Origin: Asticcacaulis sp.
GTDB lineage: Bacteria > Pseudomonadota > Alphaproteobacteria > Caulobacterales > Caulobacteraceae
Length of the DNA: 10,000 nucleotides
Assembly: GCF_020217185.1 (NCBI RefSeq)
Contig: NZ_JAIWNX010000227.1
Span: forward strand, 1-10,000
Direction: 5' to 3'
Shown here: positions 5,668-10,000 of the stretch, one piece after another
Layout of the letters: every line of letters starts with the position of its first letter
Position numbering within the stretch: position 1 is the stretch's first letter
Position numbers and translations under genes: made by a program
The notes under the pieces: generated by a model
What the model was told of the DNA's origin: nothing
The model's database searches: none
What the model saw: only the letters and a program-made list of their open reading frames with translations

Positions 5668-6597
5668 ATGGCCCGCCGCGCCGCCGAATCGCAGTTCGAC
5701 CTGTTTATCCCGCTCGTCAGCGACATGTCGCTGAAGGACCAGCGCGAGCTGATGGAACGGCCGTTTTTCAGCCTCGCCAAGCGCAAGCGCCTGAAACCGA
5801 TCGAATATACCAGCCCCGATGGCGACACCTGGGTGAAGGTCTCAGGCAATGCCGAATTCGGTATCGCCACCATCTGGGACGCCGATATCATGATCTGGGC
5901 AGCCTCGGTGCTCAATCGTCTGAAAGAGCAGGGAGTCAATGACTTGCCTCGGACTCTTAAGACGACGTCTTATGATTTGCTGCGCGCCATCAAGCGCGAT
6001 ACGGGCGGCAAATCCTATCAGGAACTGAACGCGGCGCTGCAAAGGCTGGAATCGACGACCATCCAGACCTCACTGCGCGCGCCCAAGCGCAAGGACAAGG
6101 CGCAATTCGGCTGGATCGACGCCTTTCAGCTGGAGGTGGACCCGGAAACCGAGGCGCCGCGCGGCATTTCGATTACCCTGTCCGACTGGGTTTATCAGGG
6201 GATCGTCACCGAACGCTCGCTCCTGACCATGCATCAGGACTATTTCCTGCTCACCGGCGGCATGGAGCGCGCGCTTTACCGCGTGGCGCGCAAGCACGCG
6301 GGCGATCAGGAGGGCGGCTGGACCTGTCGTATCGCGATTTTGCACGAAAAAACGGGCTCAGACAGCCCGCTGAAACAGTTTACCTACCTCTTGAAGCGCA
6401 TCGTGGCCAAGAACGCCCTGCCGGAATACGAGATGACGCTGACCAAGACCAATGACGGCTCGCCCGCCGTGCATTTCATCAAGCGCGACATGGAAGAGCG
6501 GGTGAGGGTGCGTGATGCGCTGAAAACGCTGGAACGGCAAACCGCCGAAGACCAGAGGGCGCTGGAAATCGACGGCCTTATGCACAAACGGTTCTAG
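5668..6597 (+). CDS. repA: RepA-type plasmid replication initiator (RPA family)
   Basis: A 309-residue initiator expected to bind the downstream iterons and open the origin. Family-like features are the N-terminal FDLFIPLVSDMSLKDQRELM (about 10-29), FFSLAKRKR with IEY (33-46), the winged-helix-like stretch WVKVSGNAEFGIATIWDADI to LNRLKEQG (55-89), and TTSYDLLRAIKRDTGG (99-114). Further on are LNAALQRLESTTIQTS (120-135) and a second basic domain with LSDWVYQGI, FLLTGGMERALYRVARKHAG (193-212) and FTYLLKRIV (238-246). It starts two bases after the upstream stop with a GGCAGG before it. The first iteron begins 10 bp after its stop, the usual rep-iteron order. No disruption is seen. Whether this replicon is a plasmid or chromid cannot be decided from this gene. 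Confidence 0.9.
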   Translation: MARRAAESQFDLFIPLVSDMSLKDQRELMERPFFSLAKRKRLKPIEYTSPDGDTWVKVSGNAEFGIATIWDADIMIWAASVLNRLKEQGVNDLPRTLKTTSYDLLRAIKRDTGGKSYQELNAALQRLESTTIQTSLRAPKRKDKAQFGWIDAFQLEVDPETEAPRGISITLSDWVYQGIVTERSLLTMHQDYFLLTGGMERALYRVARKHAGDQEGGWTCRIAILHEKTGSDSPLKQFTYLLKRIVAKNALPEYEMTLTKTNDGSPAVHFIKRDMEERVRVRDALKTLERQTAEDQRALEIDGLMHKRF

Positions 6598-6606
6598 AAA
6601 ACGGTG

Positions 6607-6931
6607 TCGGGGGATCGGTGACTTTTTGAGGCCGATTCGTCGGGGGAACAGTGACCATCCTATCGGGGGATGGGTGACCGAATTGACGGGGGAAGAGTGA
6701 CCGATTCGCTCAAGGTGAGTCGGGGGAACGGTGACCGGCGGGCGTTTTTCAGCGGTTTTGCCCTCAAAAGCCGGTGTTCGGGGGAATGGTGACCGGATTT
6801 GCCGCGGAAACAGGGTTAAAAAGCCGCGGGCAAGCTGTGGAAAATATTCTGTTTTTCCTAGCTCACTTATCGGGGGAAGAGTGACCGCCTGCACGGGGGA
6901 ACGAAGACCCGTCGCGCGGGGGATCAGTGAC
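6607..6931 (+). repeat. Iteron array of the replication origin (nine copies)
   Basis: Nine 16-bp copies of TCGGGGGAWNRGTGAC lie in the same orientation, starting at 6607, 6640, 6663, 6686, 6720, 6778, 6870, 6893 and 6916. Intervals are 33, 23, 23, 34, 58, 92, 23 and 23 bp, so two triplets have exact 23-bp phasing (about two helical turns). The 6893 copy is degenerate (AAGAC for GTGAC) and the first base varies in three copies. These are typical initiator-binding iterons for the adjacent RepA. A gap at 6794-6869 holds a DnaA-box-like site and AT-rich DNA. Confidence 0.93.
6836..6844 (-). other. DnaA-box-like site
   Basis: TGTGGAAAA differs at one position from TGTGGATAA, the complement of the consensus DnaA box TTATCCACA. 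It lies in the gap between iterons 6 and 7, next to AT-rich sequence (6841-6870). A single imperfect 9-mer, so a weak call on its own but well placed. Confidence 0.45.
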
Positions 6932-6945
6932 AAAGTGACGGGGTA

Positions 6946-7045
6946 TCAAAGATTAACAAAAGGTACCCTTGTTGATTTTAAAGGGGAATTCCGGCTGTTT
7001 TTTCGCTTAACCTATTTAACTAGATTCACTAACAGACTCTCTTAA
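6946..7045. other. AT-rich stretch after the iterons, candidate unwinding element
   Basis: This is the longest AT-rich stretch in a GC-rich window and directly follows the last iteron. It contains several TTAAC or TAAC repeats (for example GATTAACA, CTTAACC, TTTAACT, CTTAACA). AT-rich repeated segments beside iterons are the usual site of strand opening. No gene is seen. Confidence 0.55.
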
Positions 7046-7080
7046 CAGCGAGAGGGGAGCGGTATTAAGGTCCGTGCGCG

Positions 7081-7120
7081 GTCCGCCTTGTGCGACCTTT
7101 GAAGGGTCGCTCAGGCGGAC
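7081..7120. other. Bulged hairpin in the origin region
   Basis: An outer 8-bp stem (GTCCGCCT with AGGCGGAC) and an inner 6-bp stem (GCGACC with GGTCGC) are separated by a small asymmetric bulge, with a 7-nt loop at 7098-7104. No T-run follows. It could be a single-strand initiation hairpin, a protein site or part of a small regulatory RNA. Confidence 0.5.
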
Positions 7121-7158
7121 ATCTACGGGGAAAGACAGTTAACACCCGACCGGCAGAG

Positions 7159-7197
7159 TCACCGAACAGCACAGTCACCGGGATTTACGGTTCACCG
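7159..7197 (-). repeat. Three inverted half-iterons (TCACCG)
   Basis: TCACCG occurs at 7159-7164, 7175-7180 and 7192-7197, spaced 16 and 17 bp. It is the complement of CGGTGA, the right half of the iteron. The copies may be weak RepA sites limiting initiation or transcription. The match is short, so this is tentative. The stretch 7121-7369 otherwise shows no gene. Confidence 0.35.
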
Positions 7198-7369
7198 CGT
7201 CCTGTTCCTTGACCTCAGTGGGTGAGTTTGCAGTGACCGCCTTCAATACAGCCGAGATATACGCGCCAGACTCTGATTTCAGACGTAAAGCCACGGTTTT
7301 GATGCTGAAAAACGACCCCACAAGACACGGAGTCGCTTGGAGTCCAAGGGATTGCGGCGAAAAGAGGCC

Positions 7370-7385
7370 GTCACTGATCCCCCGA
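7370..7385 (-). repeat. Lone iteron in inverse orientation
   Basis: GTCACTGATCCCCCGA is the exact complement of TCGGGGGATCAGTGAC, a full-length iteron. It lies 439 bp beyond the array, 105 bp upstream of the peptidase start, in the opposite orientation. It abuts a GATAGC (7384-7389), so both replicon motifs overlap here. Confidence 0.8.
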
Positions 7386-7489
7386 TAGCCCATGCTCCCC
7401 TTAAAACACGGGCCCGAAATGACGTGACGGCCTCCGATTCGGTCGTTATGGAAACGATCACTACATTCAACCCCTTGCGGAGACGCGAC

Positions 7490-8626
7490 ATGGCGGTCAG
7501 CATCCATTCCGATTTCGATGGTGGCAATATCGAGGTGGTGCAGGCGCACGGCGGCGGGCGTTTCGATCTTGCCATCCGTCCGGATCATCAGTCGCACTAT
7601 TACCAATGGTTCTATTTCCGCGTAGACGGGGCCTCAGGCGTCGATCTGGAACTGCGCCTCACCAATGCCGGGGGATCGGCCTATACGGGCGGCTGGGAGG
7701 GCTACAAAGCCCGTATCAGCAGCGACGGGGCCCATTGGAGGCAAGCCGACACCGCATATGCCGACGGCGTGCTGAGCATCCGTCACCGGCCCACCTCTGA
7801 AACCCTGTGGGTGGCCTATTTTGCGCCCTATGACAGTGACCGTCACCGGGCACTGGTCGAGCGGGTGAAGGCCTTGGCCGGCATCAGTCACCGGGTTTTG
7901 GGCCAAACGCTCGACGGCCGCGATCTTGACCTGTTCAGCGTAGGGGAGGGGCCGCGCGTCGTGTGGCTCTATGCGCGTCAGCATCCGGGCGAGACCATGG
8001 CCGAATGGTGGATGGAGGGGGCCATTCCCTGGCTGTGCAGCGACGCGCCGGAGGCCGTAGCTCTGCGGGCGGCGGCGACCTTTTACATCGTGCTCAACTG
8101 TAACCCGGACGGCAGCGCGCGCGGGCACCTGCGCACCAATGCCGCCGGCACCGATCTGAACCGTCAGTGGGCCGAGCCCTCGGCCGAAAAGAGCCCGGAA
8201 GTGCTGGCCATCCGCAACGCCATGGACGACACCGGCGTTGATTTTGCCATCGACGTGCACGGCGACGAAGCCATCCCGCACGTCTTCATGGCCGGATTTG
8301 AGGGCATTCCGTCATGGACGCCGCAGCGTGACGCTCTCTATCGCCGCTATCTGGCCGCCCTGTCGGCGCGCACGCCCGATTTCCAGACCACCTATGGCTA
8401 TGCGGTCGATGCGCCGGGGCAGGCCAATCTGGCCGTTTCGACCAATGCCGTGGCCGAACGCTTCGGGGCCATCGCCATGACGCTGGAAATGCCGTTCAAG
8501 GACCATGACGACGCGCCGGACGCGATTGAGGGCTGGTCATCGGCCCGCTCTCAGGCCCTGGGCGTAGCGTGCCTGAAGGCGCTGTCGGACGTGATCACGG
8601 ATATCCCGCTGCGCGCCCGCGGCTGA
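7490..8626 (+). CDS. M14-family zinc carboxypeptidase (cytosolic carboxypeptidase-like)
   Basis: A 378-residue metallopeptidase. The N-terminal part (about 1-125) is beta-rich, with HYYQWFYFRVDG (36-47), as in the N-domain of CCP/AGBL-type M14 enzymes. The catalytic domain has the zinc motif HPGE (His165, Glu168), third zinc ligand His257 in DVHGDE, substrate-binding NPDG (205-208) and GTDLNRQW (220-227, Asn224-Arg225), and the catalytic Glu333 in TLEMPFKD. All key residues are present and no signal peptide is seen, so it is probably an active cytosolic enzyme removing C-terminal residues; substrates are unknown. The start at 7490 is preferred over in-frame upstream codons (7337 onward) because GCGGAGA lies six bases before it and the longer form would run through the inverse iteron. 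No functional link to rep or par is evident. Confidence 0.92.
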   Translation: MAVSIHSDFDGGNIEVVQAHGGGRFDLAIRPDHQSHYYQWFYFRVDGASGVDLELRLTNAGGSAYTGGWEGYKARISSDGAHWRQADTAYADGVLSIRHRPTSETLWVAYFAPYDSDRHRALVERVKALAGISHRVLGQTLDGRDLDLFSVGEGPRVVWLYARQHPGETMAEWWMEGAIPWLCSDAPEAVALRAAATFYIVLNCNPDGSARGHLRTNAAGTDLNRQWAEPSAEKSPEVLAIRNAMDDTGVDFAIDVHGDEAIPHVFMAGFEGIPSWTPQRDALYRRYLAALSARTPDFQTTYGYAVDAPGQANLAVSTNAVAERFGAIAMTLEMPFKDHDDAPDAIEGWSSARSQALGVACLKALSDVITDIPLRARG

Positions 8627-8657
8627 AAACATCTGCGTGAGGCAAAGGTTTGCGGGA

Positions 8658-8760
8658 TTAGAGCGCATTTCGTTCAAATTGAATCGAAATCGCGCTCTAA
8701 ATTTTTGGTTTAACGCGCTTTTTTTATCCGAAAAGTGCGGCACACTTTTCGGAAAGCGCT
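8658..8760. repeat. Two-hairpin extragenic repeat (RIME/REP-like)
   Basis: Hairpin 1 (8658-8700) has the stem TTAGAGCGC, ATTTCG, TTCAA around one central base, with two single-base bulges on the right side, followed by ATTTTT. Hairpin 2 (8715-8759) has a perfect 10-bp inner stem CCGAAAAGTG/CACTTTTCGG with a 5-nt loop and an outer 7-bp GCGCTTT/AAAGCGC. This two-hairpin layout resembles dispersed intergenic repeats of Rhizobiales and Caulobacterales, by recollection. Hairpin 1 with its T-run could also terminate the peptidase transcript, which ends 32 bp before it. Confidence 0.6.
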
Positions 8761-8762
8761 TA

Positions 8763-8778
8763 TCGGGGGATCGGTGAC
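8763..8778 (+). repeat. Lone distant iteron
   Basis: TCGGGGGATCGGTGAC is identical to the first iteron of the array (6607-6622) but lies 1.8 kb beyond it, 70 bp upstream of the YidB-like gene and directly after the two-hairpin repeat. It is in the same orientation as the array. Confidence 0.85.
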
Positions 8779-8847
8779 CGCATCTCCTGACTCGACTCCG
8801 CCCGATTCGCCGCGCAAGGTAGAATGGGAACACATACGGAGCGGATC

Positions 8848-9246
8848 ATGTTGAACGATATTCTGGGCGCCCTCGGCAGCAAGCTCGATCTGGGCAATCT
8901 CGACCTCGCCGGTCTGGCGCAGCAACTGGGCGGGCAGGGCCTGATCGGGGACGTGCTGGGTCAATTGGAGCAGGGCGGTCTGGCTGAGGTGGTGCAGTCG
9001 TGGGTGTCGAACGGCGCCAACCTGCCGGTATCTCTGGAGCAGTTGCAGTCGGCGCTGGGGCCGGACATGGTCAATCAACTGGCCGGGTCACTGGGCATTG
9101 ATCCGGCGCAACTGGGCGACGTCCTGCCCGGTGTGGTCGATCAGTTGTCGCAGGGTGGGCAATTGCCGCAGGCCATAGCCGAAGCCGCCCCGAACCTCCT
9201 GGGGCAGGACGGTATCGGCAAGCTGCTGGGCGGTCTGTTCCGCTAG
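8848..9246 (+). CDS. YidB-like / DUF937 family protein
   Basis: A 132-residue soluble protein rich in Gly, Leu and Gln. It starts LNDILGALGSKLDLGNLDLA, continues with glycine-spaced helices (GLIGDVLGQLEQGGLAEVV), and has the family-typical SWVSNGANLPVSLEQLQSALG (51-71) and LAQQLGGQG. No signal peptide or membrane segment is seen. The function of the family is not established. The ATG at 8848 is chosen because GGAG (8838-8841) lies six bases before it and homologues start this way; an in-frame ATG at 8824 lacks such a site. Translation ends inside the left arm of a strong terminator, so it is probably the last gene of its transcript. A lone iteron sits just upstream. Confidence 0.88.
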   Translation: MLNDILGALGSKLDLGNLDLAGLAQQLGGQGLIGDVLGQLEQGGLAEVVQSWVSNGANLPVSLEQLQSALGPDMVNQLAGSLGIDPAQLGDVLPGVVDQLSQGGQLPQAIAEAAPNLLGQDGIGKLLGGLFR

Positions 9247-9279
9247 ATCATTATGATAAACATAGTGATCTAGCTTTTT
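9242..9279 (+). terminator. Rho-independent terminator of the YidB-like gene
   Basis: GCTAGATCATTATG (9242-9255), loop ATAAA and CATAGTGATCTAGC (9261-9274) form a 14-bp stem with one U-G wobble, followed by TTTTT (9275-9279). The stop codon TAG (9244-9246) is within the stem. Confidence 0.9.
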
Positions 9280-9344
9280 CAGTCCCTCGCCGGGCGGTGG
9301 CTTCGCCACCTTGGCCTCCGCCTCAATGGCGGCTTGAGCGGACT

Positions 9345-9371
9345 GATTATAGACATCATTCCGCTATAATC
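9345..9371. promoter_or_regulatory. GATTATAG/CTATAATC inverted repeat
   Basis: Perfect 8-bp arms (9345-9352 and 9364-9371) with an 11-nt spacer, lying between the YidB terminator and the 3' end of the next minus-strand gene. Each arm contains a TATAAT on one strand, so it could be a divergent pair of -10 elements or an operator. No matching -35 is clear. Confidence 0.3.
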
Positions 9372-9372
9372 C

Positions 9373-9570
9373 TTACTCCATACCCTTAAGGGCGCGGGCC
9401 GAGCGCAGACCATTGCGGCGCAAGGCCTGCACCGCATGGCGCAGATCGGCCAGAGCCTGCGCCCGCGTGCTGCCGGACGCTTCATAGGCGGCGACCGTTT
9501 CGGCGATCAGTTCGGCTTCGGCGGGCCAGTTGTCGTTGGCAGCGATCAGTGTAGGTGTCATGGCGGGCAT
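9373..9570 (-). CDS. Small hypothetical protein (65 aa)
   Basis: A 65-residue frame with protein-like composition: MPAMTPTLIAANDNWPAEAE, then two likely amphipathic helices (ELIAETVAAYEASG and TRAQALADLRHAVQALRRNG). Family not recognised. No signal peptide or membrane segment. The start is uncertain: ATG at 9568-9570 or a second ATG three codons later, neither with a clear Shine-Dalgarno. GCTATAGA (about 9593-9600 on the minus strand) resembles a Caulobacter-type -10 and would give a very short leader. It lies 46 bp downstream of the next small gene on the same strand. Confidence 0.55.
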   Translation of the reverse strand: MPAMTPTLIAANDNWPAEAELIAETVAAYEASGSTRAQALADLRHAVQALRRNGLRSARALKGME

Positions 9571-9616
9571 ATTACGGCAGGGGAGGGGACTGTCTATAGC
9601 GGAAGGGGGTTAAAAA

Positions 9617-9826
9617 TTACCCCGGTAGCAGGCCGTTTTCGCGCGCGGTCTGAGGGTCGAGGATCATCTGAATGGCCGGGCGCCCCAAAACCCGGTCCAC
9701 AGCGCGCCCATCCTCACCATAAAGACCGTCTGCCACGCGAAACACGCCCTTAAGACACTCAATAGCCGGCTGCGCCACCGCCTGACCGGCCACCAGCACC
9801 CACGCTCCGTCATACAGTCGGCTCAT
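9617..9826 (-). CDS. Small hypothetical protein (69 aa)
   Basis: A 69-residue frame starting MSRLYDGAWVLVAGQAVAQP and ending DPQTARENGLLPG, with a plausible soluble fold and no recognised family. The ATG at 9824-9826 is preferred because GGAGG lies about six bases upstream; an in-frame ATG at 9859 lacks such a site. A run of T follows the stop (TAATTTTTAACCCC), possibly weak termination. Good ribosome site and codon character make it likely real; function unknown. Confidence 0.65.
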   Translation of the reverse strand: MSRLYDGAWVLVAGQAVAQPAIECLKGVFRVADGLYGEDGRAVDRVLGRPAIQMILDPQTARENGLLPG

Positions 9827-9902
9827 CGCACCCTCCGTAAGTTCCTTTTTTGTTCTCATATCCGGGCGCGAATGTCAAGTCGATAAGCGGAGGCTTGCAA
9901 AA

Positions 9903-9941
9903 GCTATCCGCTAGCTATCTGTTATATTGGTTATAACCAAT
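9903..9941. promoter_or_regulatory. GCTATC pair and perfect 16-bp palindrome
   Basis: GCTATC occurs at 9903-9908 and 9914-9919, 11 bp apart. CTATCTGTTATAT (9915-9927) is identical to 4281-4293 in the field upstream of parA. ATTGGTTATAACCAAT (9926-9941) is a perfect palindrome, a typical shape for a dimeric repressor site. It lies upstream of the 69-aa gene on the minus strand and of whatever gene follows on the plus strand. No gene is visible from 9860 to 10000. Confidence 0.5.
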
Positions 9942-10000
9942 GCCGCTCCACCCTATAACTTTTGGGCTTGATTTCGCGGAAAATCCGCCGTCACATAGGT

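Noticed and set aside
6607..6931. CRISPR array
   Set aside because: Repeats are 16 bp with irregular 7-76 bp gaps, lie next to a RepA gene and have no cas genes, so they are iterons.
6358..6933. 191-codon minus-strand frame with repeated VTxPPI-type phrases
   Set aside because: The repeated phrases are the translated iterons; it overlaps repA antisense.
6731..7045. 104-codon plus-strand frame through the iterons
   Set aside because: No ribosome site and it crosses iterons and the AT-rich region, so it is a chance frame.
7337..7489. 51-codon N-terminal extension of the peptidase
   Set aside because: It includes the inverse iteron and lacks family-like sequence; the ATG at 7490 has a good ribosome site.
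7634..8281. 215-codon minus-strand frame
   Set aside because: Antisense shadow of the M14 peptidase, whose catalytic motifs are intact on the plus strand.
9436..9753. 105-codon plus-strand frame
   Set aside because: It is antisense to two minus-strand small genes and rich in Arg/Gly.

Overview
The window looks like a high-GC alphaproteobacterium, most likely a Caulobacteraceae member such as Asticcacaulis. This is inferred from GC-rich codon use, the protein families present and the repeat types; no rRNA or other marker gene is present to prove it. The centre (about 4.2-7.2 kb) is a complete replication and partition module of a secondary replicon: a ParA-type ATPase, a small ribbon-helix-helix-like partner, a RepA-type initiator, an iteron array and an AT-rich stretch. 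The flanking genes are metabolic and housekeeping-like, which fits a large plasmid or chromid better than a small plasmid. That reading is inference.

Layout. 1-886 (minus): 5' part of a secreted lipoprotein with a poly-Ser linker and beta-helix-like repeats, running off the window. 887-1418: regulatory DNA holding direct repeats, a minus-strand terminator-like hairpin, and a promoter with overlapping operator for the next gene. 1419-2471: SIS-domain glucosamine-6-phosphate deaminase (NagB-II type). 2521-3192: DUF1345 membrane protein whose start codon lies inside a perfect 15-bp hairpin. 3193-4174: mostly dispersed repeats (a 265-bp element with inverted ends, a REP-like palindrome, two copies of a 36-bp hairpin repeat) plus a decayed minus-strand gene. 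4175-4636: a dense field of GATAGC/GCTATC inverted repeats directly upstream of parA, the likely centromere and operator.

4637-6597: a tight three-gene operon, parA, rhh gene and repA, with 2-3 nt between genes. 6607-6931: nine co-oriented iterons, many at exact 23-bp spacing, with a DnaA-box-like site and an AT-rich stretch to about 7045. 7081-7489: a hairpin, half-iterons and one inverted iteron. 7490-8626: M14-family zinc carboxypeptidase. 8658-8778: a two-hairpin extragenic repeat followed by another lone iteron. 8848-9246: YidB/DUF937 protein ending in a strong terminator. 9373-9826: two small minus-strand hypothetical genes. 9903-9941: two more GCTATC copies and a perfect 16-bp palindrome.

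How they work together. RepA would bind the iterons to open the origin. ParA and the RHH protein would segregate the replicon, probably through the GATAGC field, in an arrangement resembling type Ib par loci (short ParA without an N-terminal DNA-binding domain, small RHH partner, centromere upstream of parA). The most notable unexplained signals are the GATAGC field, the lone iterons far from the origin, and the start-codon hairpin of the DUF1345 gene.
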